The notes under the pieces are model-generated. The model was not told where the DNA came from, searched no databases, and worked only from the letters and a program-made list of their open reading frames with translations. A stretch of DNA of 64,000 nucleotides, from contig NZ_WQLV01000008.1 in the NCBI RefSeq assembly GCF_009753675.1, positions 185,799 through 249,798 on the forward strand, given 5' to 3'. This DNA is from Parasedimentitalea huanghaiensis. Its GTDB lineage: Bacteria; Pseudomonadota; Alphaproteobacteria; Rhodobacterales; Rhodobacteraceae. The position numbers and the translations under genes were made by a program. Shown piece by piece: positions 1-8,476 of this stretch. Position 1 is the stretch's first letter. Each line of letters opens with the position of its first letter.

Positions 1-1
1 G

Positions 2-184
2 GCCTCCGCGATTGTCCAGCTCTATGCCAATGGAGCGCGAATTGATATCATCCTGACCACGCCACTGCCCCGCACCCGCATGCCAGGCGCGTTGGTCTTC
101 GGCGACCATTTGCCAGCAAGCGCCATCACCACCGATGAGGTAGTGCGCAGAGACTTCAACGGATGGGTCGCAGAGGCGCTGTAA
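2..184 (+). CDS. 3' end of an unidentified gene (partial)
   Basis: An open frame runs from the window edge to a TAA at 182-184, giving about 60 C-terminal residues that end in FNGWVAEAL. Codon use is like the neighbours, so it is probably the tail of a real gene whose start lies outside the window. I recognise no domain in this fragment. It converges on the minus-strand lipoprotein gene that ends at 310; the 125 bases between them show no clear terminator. Confidence 0.5.
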   Translation, partial: ASAIVQLYANGARIDIILTTPLPRTRMPGALVFGDHLPASAITTDEVVRRDFNGWVAEAL

Positions 185-309
185 CGCGGCCGCTGCGCTG
201 TCCATCGCAGTATAGTGGATCACGATCAGGGAGGGCGTCAGCCCATCGCGACGAATCCCGAAGTTTGGGCTGGGATGCCAAATCGCGGCTGGGGTATCTG
301 CCGCGCTAT

Positions 310-1071
310 TCAGTTTTGCACCGCGTGTTGGAAAAGGATTGGATCCCATTTGCAGGCATAGCCGTCACCATCTGGATCAAGCGCCAAACGGTCGCGGCGT
401 GGACCGCCGTTTTCCAAAAATGCCTGTTGCGCCAGATCTGGCGAGCGGTAGCCAGCACAATTACGGGCTGACTTCGTCCGCAGATTGATGCCAGTCCGAC
501 TGTAGATTCGATTTCCCAGGGGATTCTTGGAACTAAGCGCATAGCTGACCACGTTTGGTCCAGCATCCCCAGGGCGGGAAGGCACTGCGGTGGGTTCAAT
601 CACCTGATATTGCGAACGCTGTTGTGCAAGACGATCAGCATCACTTTCGATGCTCTGACGTGAAGACACTGCGCCAAAATCATTCTCATCAGAAATCCCG
701 GCATTGCTGACCACCGGTGGGGCGGGATTTGAAGGGCTAGCTTGCAGAGGGGCCTGACCAGAGTTGCTTTGGGTAGCAGAGAGCGCAGCTGCAGTCTCGC
801 TGGCAAAATCAGCATTGCTGTCAACCAGGCTACCTGCACTGTTCGAGCTGCCAGCACTGCGCGGGGCTGCGGCTAGAGGTGCCGTAGAGGTTTCCACAAC
901 CTGAGTTGCTGGCACCAGGGGTTCACCGATAATGGTGCTCCCAACAGCAGGCGGAGCATCAAAGGGGCTGGTGTCAAAACCGGCTTCGGCCCCGCTATCA
1001 GGAATAGGCGGTGTACAGGCCGCCAAGGCCAGCACACTGCCCACTGAGATGAGGGAAACGAGTACACGCAT
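310..1071 (-). CDS. Excalibur-domain lipoprotein
   Basis: A 253-residue predicted lipoprotein. The ATG at 1071 is chosen because it opens a typical signal peptide ending in the lipobox LAAC followed by TPP; a longer reading frame to 1140 would overlap gatA and bury the signal. The middle is low-complexity Ala/Ser/Asn/Pro-rich sequence, probably a periplasmic spacer. The C-terminus carries an Excalibur-type calcium-binding motif (DPDGDGYACKWDP), preceded by a segment with NCAGYRSPDLAQ. Excalibur domains are short extracytoplasmic modules with an EF-hand-like loop and a paired cysteine. The gene follows gatA by 40 bases on the same strand and may be its last cistron. The exact role is unknown. 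Confidence 0.85.
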   Translation of the reverse strand: MRVLVSLISVGSVLALAACTPPIPDSGAEAGFDTSPFDAPPAVGSTIIGEPLVPATQVVETSTAPLAAAPRSAGSSNSAGSLVDSNADFASETAAALSATQSNSGQAPLQASPSNPAPPVVSNAGISDENDFGAVSSRQSIESDADRLAQQRSQYQVIEPTAVPSRPGDAGPNVVSYALSSKNPLGNRIYSRTGINLRTKSARNCAGYRSPDLAQQAFLENGGPRRDRLALDPDGDGYACKWDPILFQHAVQN

Positions 1072-1111
1072 GATTGTTACCTGCAGTTTCTGCTCTTGTT
1101 TGCGAAAAACC

Positions 1112-2599
1112 TTACCACCATTTGCGCGGCTTGGCCACAAACCCGGCTGCAGCCTCTAGCGCATAAGCGGTGTTCAGCAGATCACCCTCTTCCCAAGGCT
1201 TGCCGATCAGCTGTAGACCCAGAGGCAGACCCTGTGCATCCAAACCAGCGGGAACTGAAATGCCTGGCAAGCCCGCCAAGTTCACTGTCACGGTGAAGAC
1301 ATCGTTCAGATACATCTGAACCGGATCCGCATCGGTCATCTCACCCAGACCAAAGGCCGCCGAAGGTGTTGCCGGTGTCAGGATCGCATCAACACCAGCT
1401 GCAAACACATCCTCAAAATCTTTCTTGATCAGGGTGCGAACGCGGCGGGCGCGGTTGTAATAGGCGTCATAGAAGCCAGCCGACAGAACATATGTCCCGA
1501 TCATCACCCGGCGCTGCACTTCGTGGCCGAAACCTTCGGCGCGGGTCTTTTCATACATCTCTGTGATGCCATCACCAGCTTCGAGAGTAGCGCGGTGGCC
1601 ATAGCGCACCCCGTCATAACGGGCCAGATTGGATGAGGCTTCGGCCGGTGCAATCACATAGTATGCCGGCAGCGCGTATTTGGTGTGCGGCAGCGAGATA
1701 TCAACGATCTCGGCCCCCGCATCTTTCAGCATCGCGGTACCGTCAGCCCAGAGCGTTTCGATCTCACCCGGCATACCGTCCATGCGGTATTCCTTGGGGA
1801 TACCGATTTTCTTGCCCTTGATGTCACCAGTCAGCATCGCTTCGAAATTCGGCACCGCCAGATCAGCTGAGGTCGAATCCTTGGCGTCATGTCCACACAT
1901 GGCTTCGAGCATGATGGCTGCATCACGTACCGATTTGGTCATCGGGCCGGCCTGATCCAGCGACGAGGCAAAAGCGACAACGCCCCAGCGCGAGCAGCGG
2001 CCATAGGTTGGCTTGATACCAACGGTGCCGGTAAAAGCAGCGGGCTGGCGAATGGAACCACCAGTGTCAGTACCGGTTGCGGCCAAACACAGATCAGCAG
2101 CCACAGCCGAAGCCGAGCCACCAGAGGAGCCACCCGGTGTCAGCTCGGCATCATCATTGTCGCGACGCCAAGGGCTGACAGCATTGCCATAAACCGAGGT
2201 TTCATTGGACGAGCCCATGGCGAATTCGTCCATGTTCAGCTTGCCCAGCATCACTGCGCCATTATCGATCAGGTTCTGGCTGACGGTTGATTCATACTCG
2301 GGCTTAAAGCCTTCAAGAATGCGGCTACCGGCCTGGCTGTCGACGCCCTTGGTGCAGAACAGGTCTTTGATGCCAATCGGCAAACCGCACATCGCAGGCG
2401 CATCGTCGCCTTTCAGGCGCTCATCTGCGGCCTTGGCGCGTTCCATTGCCAGCTCGGGTGTCTTGTGCACGAATGCGTTCAACGCGCCAGCGGCATCAAT
2501 CGCTGTCAGGCAAGACTGGGTCAGCTCAACCGACGTGGTTTCGCCTTTACGCAGCAGGTCGCGGGCCTCGGCCAGGCCCAGTTTGTTCAGATCAGTCAT
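1112..2599 (-). CDS. gatA: Glutamyl-tRNA(Gln)/aspartyl-tRNA(Asn) amidotransferase subunit A
   Basis: GatA is the amidase subunit of GatCAB, which converts misacylated Glu-tRNA(Gln) (and often Asp-tRNA(Asn)) to the amidated form using ammonia from glutamine. The 495-residue protein has the amidase-signature Ser-cisSer-Lys triad: K78 in PIGIKD, S158 in PGGSSGGS and S182 in [10 protein letters not shown]. Length is normal for the family. It starts 4 bases after gatC ends, so the two are translationally close. gatB is not next door, which is common in alphaproteobacteria. Confidence 0.98.
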   Translation of the reverse strand: MTDLNKLGLAEARDLLRKGETTSVELTQSCLTAIDAAGALNAFVHKTPELAMERAKAADERLKGDDAPAMCGLPIGIKDLFCTKGVDSQAGSRILEGFKPEYESTVSQNLIDNGAVMLGKLNMDEFAMGSSNETSVYGNAVSPWRRDNDDAELTPGGSSGGSASAVAADLCLAATGTDTGGSIRQPAAFTGTVGIKPTYGRCSRWGVVAFASSLDQAGPMTKSVRDAAIMLEAMCGHDAKDSTSADLAVPNFEAMLTGDIKGKKIGIPKEYRMDGMPGEIETLWADGTAMLKDAGAEIVDISLPHTKYALPAYYVIAPAEASSNLARYDGVRYGHRATLEAGDGITEMYEKTRAEGFGHEVQRRVMIGTYVLSAGFYDAYYNRARRVRTLIKKDFEDVFAAGVDAILTPATPSAAFGLGEMTDADPVQMYLNDVFTVTVNLAGLPGISVPAGLDAQGLPLGLQLIGKPWEEGDLLNTAYALEAAAGFVAKPRKWW

Positions 2600-2603
2600 G
2601 CTC

Positions 2604-2891
2604 TTATTCCATTACCTTAGGCACTGCAAAGAAACCCTCGCGGGCGTCGGGTGCATTGGACAATACTTTGGGCTGCTGGTTGCCATCGTTAACCACATCT
2701 TCGCGACGTTTCAGGCGCTGCGGCGTGACCGAAGTCATCGGCTCAACGCCTTCGACGTCCACCTCATTCAGCTGTTCAATAAAGCCAAGGATGGTGTTGA
2801 ACTCGTCTGCCAGCGCCGGCAGGGCGTCATCTTCAACCTTAATCCGGGCCAGTTTGGCCACTTTGGCGGCGGTGTTTTGGTCAATCGACAT
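2604..2891 (-). CDS. gatC: Glutamyl-tRNA(Gln) amidotransferase subunit C
   Basis: GatC is a small helical subunit that wraps around and stabilises GatA in the GatCAB complex. The 95-residue protein begins [17 protein letters not shown], the usual GatC N-terminus, and ends in the conserved region with REDVV and the [11 protein letters not shown] tail. The start at 2891 is preferred over an in-frame codon at 2945 because upstream residues do not fit the family. It is first in the gatC-gatA operon and faces a VOC-family gene divergently. Confidence 0.95.
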   Translation of the reverse strand: MSIDQNTAAKVAKLARIKVEDDALPALADEFNTILGFIEQLNEVDVEGVEPMTSVTPQRLKRREDVVNDGNQQPKVLSNAPDAREGFFAVPKVME

Positions 2892-3044
2892 GGGAACCTC
2901 ATATACGTTGCCTTGGCATTTACCGCCCTCAAGGCGCTGCTGCAAGCCTAGGCGGAGCGGATATCGAAAATCACTTGCCTGTTCGCCCTAGCAGTGGTCA
3001 CTGTGAGGCAATTGAAAGAACAATTTACAGACCGGAGCCGCCAA

Positions 3045-3455
3045 ATGAAGTTGAAGCTTCACCATATCAATCTGTCGACCGAAAACGTGGGCCGGATGAA
3101 TGATTTTTACCGAAACGTGATGGGACTGGACAAAAAGACCGAAGGCCTGCCAGTGCTGCAAAAAAACAAGGGCTATGGTGGGGATGTCTCCTTTGTAACC
3201 GATGGCGACATTCAAATGCATCTGGCGCAAAAGGATGTGAACGCAGGTTTCAATAGCGGCCAATTCGTCAACCCAGTGTCGCATGGGCATATCGCCTATC
3301 GCACTGATGATCTCGACAGCTTTATCGCCCACCTAGAGGAACAAGGTATTCCCTATTCGAACTGGGGCCACCAAGCGGTCGAAGGCTGGAGACAGATCTT
3401 TTTCTATGACCCCGATGGCAATGTAATTGAAGTGCATCAGGTGAACGAGGATTAG
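3045..3455 (+). CDS. VOC-family (glyoxalase/bleomycin-resistance fold) protein
   Basis: A 136-residue vicinal-oxygen-chelate protein. It has the two beta-alpha-beta-beta-beta halves expected: LHHINLSTENVGRMNDFYRNVMGL at the N-terminal side and GHIAYRTDD in the middle, ending with the DPDGNVIEVHQ strand. The His near the start, the His of SHGHIAY and the Glu of VIEVHQ are the likely metal ligands. Members include glyoxalase I, dioxygenases and fosfomycin thiol transferases; the substrate cannot be read from sequence. The ATG at 3045 is chosen because a GGAG at 3034-3037 precedes it at good spacing. Confidence 0.88.
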   Translation: MKLKLHHINLSTENVGRMNDFYRNVMGLDKKTEGLPVLQKNKGYGGDVSFVTDGDIQMHLAQKDVNAGFNSGQFVNPVSHGHIAYRTDDLDSFIAHLEEQGIPYSNWGHQAVEGWRQIFFYDPDGNVIEVHQVNED

Positions 3456-3482
3456 TTTACTTAAGGGCAAACGACTCCGCCC

Positions 3483-3546
3483 GACCTTGGGGAGATGCAG
3501 AGCGCCTGACCACGGGGAAGGTCAGGTACTACCCGGCGATGCCGGG
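3483..3546 (+). repeat. Structured intergenic repeat, copy 1
   Basis: This segment is homologous to 5139-5207. Both read RACCTTGGGGAG, a spacer with GCRAAGCGCCT-like sequence, GTGGGGA-GGTC-like sequence, then a second hairpin. Here GACCTT (3483-3488) pairs with AAGGTC (3518-3523), and CCCGGC (3532-3537) pairs with GCCGGG (3541-3546). It lies between the VOC gene and the first metallo-beta-lactamase-fold gene. It may be an RNA element or a dispersed repeat; no T-tract follows, so a simple terminator is less likely. Confidence 0.65.
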
Positions 3547-3596
3547 CAAAACAATATGGTTGCGACCATTCCGGCAACGAAAAGAGAGACCTCAAA

Positions 3597-4289
3597 ATGA
3601 AAATCATATGGCTTGGTCATTCAAGCTTTCGCATTGAAATTGAAGATCAGGTCCTGCTGATCGACCCTTGGCTACGCGACAACCCGACATTCCCAAATAA
3701 TAGCAGAGCACAAGCCTTGACGGGCGCTACAGCAATTCTCATGACTCACGGCCATTCAGACCATGTCGCTGATGTCCCTGAGATTGCTACTGAAACAGGA
3801 GCACCAGTTGTTGGAGTTTATGAACTTGTAGAATGGATGGAGCAAACACCCGGAGTGTCTGGTATTGGATTTGGTAAAGGGGGCACAATCAGATTGAACG
3901 ACGTCGAAGTCACACTGCTTAACGCCCAACATTCCTCATCAGTTTTAGTGGACGGGTCACGACGTTATGTCGGTGGCGAAGCTGGCTTTATGATTTCAGG
4001 GGAAGGCCACACGATCTATGTCTCAGGCGACACGGATGTGATGGCGGATATGGCGATATTTAACGATCTTCACCAACCCGACATTGGCATTCTGGCATGT
4101 GGCGGATATTTCACAATGGATATGCGCCGTGCGGTTTACGCGTCCAAAAAATTCTTCGACTTCAAAACCGTTATTCCCTGTCACTACAAAACGTTCCCAA
4201 TGCTGGAACAAAGCGCAGAGGTCTTAATCAATGGCCTTCCAGATGTGGATGTCGTTGAACCGGAAGTGATGCAGCCATTGGAGTTTTGA
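3597..4289 (+). CDS. UPF0173-type metal-dependent hydrolase, copy 1
   Basis: A 230-residue metallo-beta-lactamase-fold protein of the UPF0173/YtkL type. The first metal site is THGHSDH; further expected features are the SGDTDVMADM segment and the late CHYKTFP histidine. It begins directly at MKIIWLGHSSFRIE with no signal peptide, so it is cytoplasmic. It is the same length as, and clearly a paralogue of, the gene at 4429. Its base composition is more AT-rich than that paralogue, so it may be a diverged or separately acquired copy. The natural substrate of this family is unsettled. Confidence 0.9.
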   Translation: MKIIWLGHSSFRIEIEDQVLLIDPWLRDNPTFPNNSRAQALTGATAILMTHGHSDHVADVPEIATETGAPVVGVYELVEWMEQTPGVSGIGFGKGGTIRLNDVEVTLLNAQHSSSVLVDGSRRYVGGEAGFMISGEGHTIYVSGDTDVMADMAIFNDLHQPDIGILACGGYFTMDMRRAVYASKKFFDFKTVIPCHYKTFPMLEQSAEVLINGLPDVDVVEPEVMQPLEF

Positions 4290-4353
4290 GCGCCAGGACA
4301 ATGCTATAGCATGGGGGAGGGTAACGCTCTTTTCCACGTGCAGATCTGGCGCT
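4289..4353 (+). repeat. Inverted repeat enclosing a 12-bp palindrome between the paralogues
   Basis: AGCGCCAG (4289-4296, beginning in the stop codon of copy 1) is exactly complementary to CTGGCGCT (4346-4353). Inside lies the perfect palindrome ATGCTATAGCAT at 4301-4312. It could act as a 3' structure for the first gene or a protein-binding site for the second. Confidence 0.5.
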
Positions 4354-4428
4354 GCGCAACAATGCTGTGGAACGTAGATTTTCTATACATAGATTACTAA
4401 GGCACAAAAAATCTTGGGAGAACTCACA

Positions 4429-5121
4429 ATGAAGATCATCTGGTTAGGCCATGGCTCTTTCCGAATTGAAACCGGCGACAAGGTGCTGCTGATCGATCCT
4501 TGGCTGACCGGTAATCCGGTGCTGCCCGAGGTCGCCCATGACGCAGCCATTGCCGGTGCCACCCATATTCTCTTGACCCATGTGCATTTCGATCATGTGG
4601 TGGATGTGCTGCCCCTGGCCAAGAAACTCGACCTTACAGTGGTCGGCCAATACGATCTGATTGGCTATTGGTCTGAAACCGAAGAGATCAAAACAATTGG
4701 CTTCAACAAAGGCGGCACGGTTGATCTGGGCGGGGTTAAGGTTTCGATGGTCAACGCCACGCATTCCTCGACCTTTGCTACCGAAGATGGCCCCCGTGCT
4801 GGTGGCAGCGAATGTGGCTATATGATCGCCGCGGAGGGACACATGATCTATGTATCCGGCGACACCGACATCATGGCCGACATGGATTGGATGGGCGAAT
4901 ACTATCAGCCCGATATTGGCATTCTATGTGCGGGCGGTCATTTCACCATGGACATGCGCGGCGCGGCCTTTGCGGCGAAGAAGTATTTTGATTTCAAAAC
5001 CGTGATCCCCTGCCATTACAAAAGCTTTCCGATCCTAGAGCAAAGTGCCGAGACCCTTATCAAATCCCTGCCAAATGTCGATGTGATCGAGCCGGAAGTG
5101 ATGCAGGCGATTGAGATCTGA
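4429..5121 (+). CDS. UPF0173-type metal-dependent hydrolase, copy 2
   Basis: Second 230-residue member of the tandem pair. It has the metal motif THVHFDH, SGDTDIMADM and CHYKSFP, and the same ends as copy 1 (MKIIWLGHGSFRIE to EPEVMQAIEI). The start at 4429 is chosen because GGGAG lies at 4416-4420 and the upstream in-frame ATG at 4414 overlaps that site. Codon use is the GC-rich style of the surrounding genome, so this is probably the ancestral copy. The function is a predicted metal-dependent hydrolase of unknown substrate. Confidence 0.92.
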   Translation: MKIIWLGHGSFRIETGDKVLLIDPWLTGNPVLPEVAHDAAIAGATHILLTHVHFDHVVDVLPLAKKLDLTVVGQYDLIGYWSETEEIKTIGFNKGGTVDLGGVKVSMVNATHSSTFATEDGPRAGGSECGYMIAAEGHMIYVSGDTDIMADMDWMGEYYQPDIGILCAGGHFTMDMRGAAFAAKKYFDFKTVIPCHYKSFPILEQSAETLIKSLPNVDVIEPEVMQAIEI

Positions 5122-5138
5122 AGAGCAGGACCGCGCCT

Positions 5139-5207
5139 GACCTTGGGGAGTTGCAAAGCGCCTTCCCGTGGGGAGGGTCGGGCGCTGTCCGGGCTTGATG
5201 CCCGGAC
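5139..5207 (+). repeat. Structured intergenic repeat, copy 2
   Basis: Second copy of the element at 3483-3546. GACCTT (5139-5144) faces AGGGTC (5174-5179), where one base change keeps a G-T wobble pair, and GTCCGGGC (5187-5194) pairs perfectly with GCCCGGAC (5200-5207). The stem bases of hairpin 2 differ between copies but pairing is kept. It sits between copy 2 of the hydrolase and the convergent tag gene. Confidence 0.65.
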
Positions 5208-5213
5208 CTAGAA

Positions 5214-5822
5214 TTAAGTAGGCCGCACAAACTCCTGCCGCGCTTTCTCGGCCCTCTCCCGACACACGCACCCGCGCGCATGATCATTCACCAATCCCAT
5301 CGCCTGCATAAAAGCAAAGGCGGTGGTGGGGCCAACAAACTTCCACCCACGTTTCTTCAACGCCCTGGACAGTGCCACGGATTCGGGGCTGGTGGTTTGG
5401 GTCTGTGGTTCAGGCAAACTCTCAGCGTCCGGCTCAAAGCTCCAGAAAAACGCCGCCAGTGATCCAGCCTCAGCCTCCAACTCCAGCGCGCGTTTGGCGT
5501 TGTTGATCACCGCGTTGATCTTGCCACGATGGCGGATTATGCCCGCATCCTGCAGCAACCGCTCCACATCGTCCTCGGTGTATTTGGCCACCTTGGCGTA
5601 ATCAAATCCATCAAAGGCCGCGCGAAAATTCTCACGTTTGTTCAGAATTGTCCGCCAACTGAGGCCTGACTGGAAGCTCTCCAGACAGACCTTTTCAAAC
5701 AGCCGGGTGTTATCGCCAACCGGATAACCCCATTCGTTGTCGTGATAGGGCAGGAATTCCGGCACTGACCCGCTCCAGCTACAACGGTTCAACCCATCCG
5801 GGCCGGTGGTAATATTACTCAT
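5214..5822 (-). CDS. tag: DNA-3-methyladenine glycosylase I
   Basis: Tag excises 3-methyladenine from alkylated DNA, the first step of base-excision repair. The 202-residue protein has the family zinc site: C14 and H27 near the N-terminus (RCSW, YHDNEWG) and the late H and C of NDHARGC. The catalytic-region segment LESFQSGLSWRTIL is present. It lies 18 bases after the YciI gene and downstream of a TetR regulator on the same strand, which suggests co-regulation of alkylation repair. Confidence 0.96.
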   Translation of the reverse strand: MSNITTGPDGLNRCSWSGSVPEFLPYHDNEWGYPVGDNTRLFEKVCLESFQSGLSWRTILNKRENFRAAFDGFDYAKVAKYTEDDVERLLQDAGIIRHRGKINAVINNAKRALELEAEAGSLAAFFWSFEPDAESLPEPQTQTTSPESVALSRALKKRGWKFVGPTTAFAFMQAMGLVNDHARGCVCRERAEKARQEFVRPT

Positions 5823-5840
5823 TTCCTGCGCTTTCCTTAC

Positions 5841-6128
5841 TCAATCGACCAAAAAATCCAAACGCTTGTCTGCCCGCGAAGGCGACATCTCGATGATCTC
5901 GGCTGTAACCACATCCTCTGCAACAAAGGGATCTTCGTTCACCCGTGCCTGCAACGCCTCCGCAGTGATGTTATGGGCCAGCAATCCGCCCCCGACCATA
6001 GGCTTTAACGTTCCGGCCAGTAGAAATACGCCGTCATCGAAACCGCGCTGAATCCAGGCCTTGTGTCCCTCGAGGAATGCCCCAACCTGATCTTTGTTTT
6101 TGGAAAACCTAAGTAATACGATGAACAT
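5841..6128 (-). CDS. YciI-family protein
   Basis: A 95-residue protein of the YCII fold (ferredoxin-like alpha/beta barrel dimer). It starts MFIVLLRFSKNKDQV, has an HKAW segment and a Gly-rich GGGLLAH stretch, as in the family. YciI proteins have a conserved His/Asp pair; a few act as dehydrochlorinases or lyases, but most have no known role. It lies between the TetR regulator and tag and is probably part of the same transcript. Confidence 0.88.
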   Translation of the reverse strand: MFIVLLRFSKNKDQVGAFLEGHKAWIQRGFDDGVFLLAGTLKPMVGGGLLAHNITAEALQARVNEDPFVAEDVVTAEIIEMSPSRADKRLDFLVD

Positions 6129-6164
6129 TTAGTAATCTCCATAGCAGTCTTTTTTGGGAAGGCC

Positions 6165-6767
6165 TCATGCGGCCGGTGTCACACTCTGCAGCCAAGCGCG
6201 CATTTGTTGAACTTCGGCTTTGATAAATTCAGCATCGCGAAATGCACTGGCCAAGGAGGCAACCCCCTGGCTTTGCGCGAGGAGCCGCATGGCCAATACA
6301 TCCGCATCTTCTTTTCGTCCCAGCTGCACAAACTGCTCATGCAGCCAATCCCGAAACAGTGTGAAAAGGGCATTGGCGTGGTCATGCGCCGCATGGTCTA
6401 GCTTGGCCAGTTCGGACACCAAGGTCCCCACCGGGCAACCGTGCAACACGATCTTAGATTGGTTGGTAATCAGGATCTGTATGAAACAGCCGATACGCTC
6501 TGCCGGTCCCTGCCCCTCTGCCTGCCAGTCCCGCAACATTGCGCGGGTTTTGTTCAGACGCAAATCAATCACTGCCGTCAGTATCTCATCCTTGGTTTTG
6601 AAGTGATGATAGAAATTGCCACGAGAGACCCCAACAATGGCCGCGATTTCCGCAAAAGATGTGTGCTCAAAACCGGTCTGGTAAAACAGAAAATCTGCCG
6701 CCTCAACAATCCTGTCGCGCGTATTTGGTCTAGGCACCTCATGTCCTTTCACGGGTGATTCCATCAC
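6165..6767 (-). CDS. TetR/AcrR-family repressor, likely autoregulated
   Basis: A regulator of about 200 residues with a clear TetR helix-turn-helix (TSFAEIAAIVGVSRGNFYHH) followed by a ligand domain containing HGCPVGTLVSEL, a pattern shared with NemR-like repressors in which the cysteine lies in the ligand domain. The start is uncertain: GTG at 6767, ATG at 6764, or a GTG at 6737 that has the better ribosome site (AAAGGA). It heads a TetR-YciI-Tag operon and has two matching operator palindromes just upstream. By analogy with NemR it could respond to electrophiles, which would fit the alkylation-repair partner; that is inference. Confidence 0.92.
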   Translation of the reverse strand: MMESPVKGHEVPRPNTRDRIVEAADFLFYQTGFEHTSFAEIAAIVGVSRGNFYHHFKTKDEILTAVIDLRLNKTRAMLRDWQAEGQGPAERIGCFIQILITNQSKIVLHGCPVGTLVSELAKLDHAAHDHANALFTLFRDWLHEQFVQLGRKEDADVLAMRLLAQSQGVASLASAFRDAEFIKAEVQQMRAWLQSVTPAA

Positions 6768-6771
6768 AAGT

Positions 6772-6787
6772 TAGGACAAGCGACCTA
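6772..6787. promoter_or_regulatory. Putative TetR operator 1
   Basis: TAGGACAAGCGACCTA is a near-palindrome of the form TAGGwC-N4-GwCCTA. It lies 5 bases upstream of the longest TetR start, and its centre is 32 bases (three helical turns) from operator 2. Confidence 0.6.
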
Positions 6788-6803
6788 GTTTGAAAAGCAA
6801 AAA

Positions 6804-6819
6804 TAGGTCGCGCGTCCTA
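6804..6819. promoter_or_regulatory. Putative TetR operator 2
   Basis: TAGGTCGCGCGTCCTA is a stronger match to the same TAGGwC-N4-GwCCTA palindrome. Together with operator 1 it forms an extended inverted repeat upstream of the TetR-YciI-Tag operon. Confidence 0.62.
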
Positions 6820-6866
6820 GATGAGGAATTTGGCTCCTAAGCGTATCCAGACGTCAAAGCAACATT

Positions 6867-7316
6867 CTACCGCCGAGCAGCAAAGAATTCCTTCAGCATC
6901 CGCTCAGCCTCATCCTCAGAAATACCGTCGTAAACCTCGGGCGTATGATGCGCCTGCGTGTGCGAGAACACCTTTGCGCCGTGCGCAACGCCACCGGATT
7001 TGGGATCAGACGCACCATAGTACACCCGGCTGATCCGCGCTGCAGCAATAGCCGCGGCACACATGGCGCAGGGCTCCAGCGTGACATAGAGATCATACCC
7101 CATCAGCCGTTCAGACCCACTCGCAGCACAGGCCGCGCGGATGGCCAAAATCTCGGCGTGGGCAGTGGGATCGCAGTGCTCTCGGGTGCGGTTGCCTGCA
7201 ATTGCTACCACCTGCCCCTGTGGATCTATCAGCACTGCGCCGACCGGAACCTCGCCCCGATCTGCAGCAGCGCGCGCTTCGCTAAGCGCCTGTTCCATAT
7301 GAGATTTGAAAACCAT
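6867..7316 (-). CDS. tadA: tRNA(adenosine34) deaminase
   Basis: TadA deaminates A34 to inosine in the anticodon of tRNA-Arg(ACG), allowing it to read CGN codons. The 149-residue protein has the cytidine/deoxycytidylate deaminase zinc motifs H53-A-E55 and P-C83-A-M-C86, with Glu55 as proton shuttle. Length and the N-terminal ALSEARAAADRGEVPVGAVL are typical. It is divergent from the pseudouridine synthase at 7378 with about 60 bases between them. Confidence 0.96.
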   Translation of the reverse strand: MVFKSHMEQALSEARAAADRGEVPVGAVLIDPQGQVVAIAGNRTREHCDPTAHAEILAIRAACAASGSERLMGYDLYVTLEPCAMCAAAIAAARISRVYYGASDPKSGGVAHGAKVFSHTQAHHTPEVYDGISEDEAERMLKEFFAARR

Positions 7317-7377
7317 GCAGCAAATTGCCTTGGAATGCGTCCTTTCGCAACCGCTCAGAATGGTCTAAGGGCCACTA

Positions 7378-8391
7378 ATGACCCAATCTCAGACCCCTCC
7401 TCCCGGCGCCACCCCATCCGGCGACCGTATCGCCAAAGTTCTGGCCCGTGCCGGTGTTGCCTCACGCCGTGAGGCCGAGCGCATGATCCAAGCTGGTCTT
7501 GTCACCGTCAATGGCAAGTTGATTGACAGCCCAGCGTTGAATGTCACACCGCAGGACAAAATCACTGTCAACGGCAACCCCGTCGGAGATCCGGAACCCG
7601 CGCGGTTGTGGTTGTATCACAAGCCCTCTGGCCTGGTGACGACCAACAGTGATGAAAAGGGTCGTAAAACTATTTTTGATGCACTGCCCGAAGATTTACC
7701 ACGGGTGATGACGGTGGGCCGACTGGATCTGAATTCCGAAGGCCTGCTGCTGCTGACCAACGACGGTGGCATCAAACGCCAGTTGGAGCTGCCCTCAACC
7801 GGATGGCTGCGCAAATACCGGGTGCGGATCAACGGACGCCCGCAAGAGAAAGATTTCGAGCCACTGCGTAAGGGCATGGTGATTGACGGGGAGCGCTTTC
7901 AACCAATGGAAGTGGCGCTGGATCGTCAGCAGGGTGCCAACGCCTGGCTGACCATTGGCATCCGCGAAGGTAAAAACCGTGAAATTCGCCGGGCAATCGA
8001 AGATATCGGCTTCACCGTGAACCGCCTGCTACGGGTCTCGTATGGGCCTTTCCAGCTGGGTCAGCTGAAACTGGGCGCGGTTGAAGAAATCCGCCGCAAA
8101 GTGATGCGCGACCAACTGGGGCTCGCGGCTGAGCCGGAGCCAGAAAAGCCCAAGAACACAAGACGTGTGGTGCGCAAAAAGCCTAGCACGATGGCAGGCA
8201 GACCTGGTCGGCCTAAGCCACCAGAAGAGGACGGACGTCCCACTGGTCGCAGTTTTTCCAACAAAGGCGCTGACAGATCCGGAGGGGGTAAACCCTCTGG
8301 TCGTACAAGCGGGAAACCCGTCGGCAAGCCATCCCGGCGCCCGGATGGACGCTCTGGTGGCAAGCCTATCGGCAAAAATCCCCGCCGCTGA
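7378..8391 (+). CDS. rluB: RluB/RsuA-family 23S rRNA pseudouridine synthase
   Basis: A 337-residue pseudouridine synthase. An S4 RNA-binding domain ([19 protein letters not shown], about residues 16-65) is followed by the catalytic domain with the aspartate D117 in [11 protein letters not shown] and the GKNREIRR motif. From about residue 245 on, the protein is a long basic tail rich in Arg, Lys, Gly and Pro, a common addition in Rhodobacteraceae that probably adds RNA affinity. Assignment to RluB (Psi2605 of 23S rRNA) is the likeliest; RluE/F or RsuA specificity cannot be excluded. Confidence 0.9.
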   Translation: MTQSQTPPPGATPSGDRIAKVLARAGVASRREAERMIQAGLVTVNGKLIDSPALNVTPQDKITVNGNPVGDPEPARLWLYHKPSGLVTTNSDEKGRKTIFDALPEDLPRVMTVGRLDLNSEGLLLLTNDGGIKRQLELPSTGWLRKYRVRINGRPQEKDFEPLRKGMVIDGERFQPMEVALDRQQGANAWLTIGIREGKNREIRRAIEDIGFTVNRLLRVSYGPFQLGQLKLGAVEEIRRKVMRDQLGLAAEPEPEKPKNTRRVVRKKPSTMAGRPGRPKPPEEDGRPTGRSFSNKGADRSGGGKPSGRTSGKPVGKPSRRPDGRSGGKPIGKNPRR

Positions 8392-8420
8392 TCGCGTTGC
8401 GCACCAGTTCCCCCTAGAAA

Positions 8421-8464
8421 GAAGCGCTGCTATCCCCTAGATTTCTAGGGGAAACAGCGTCTTC
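8421..8464 (+). promoter_or_regulatory. Long hairpin ahead of the TelA operon
   Basis: Three stacked complementary blocks fold into one hairpin: GAAG (8421-8424) with CTTC (8461-8464), CGCTG (8425-8429) with CAGCG (8455-8459), and CCCCTAGA (8434-8441) with TCTAGGGG (8444-8451). CCCCTAGA also occurs once more at 8411-8418. It ends exactly where the ribosome site of the 24-residue peptide begins and has no T-tract, so it could be a 3' end for rluB or a leader structure or protein-binding site for the downstream operon. Confidence 0.6.
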
Positions 8465-8476
8465 GGGAGAACCCGC

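Noticed and set aside
1072..1140. A longer N-terminus for the Excalibur lipoprotein
   Set aside because: It would overlap gatA and place 23 unrelated residues before a perfect lipoprotein signal peptide.
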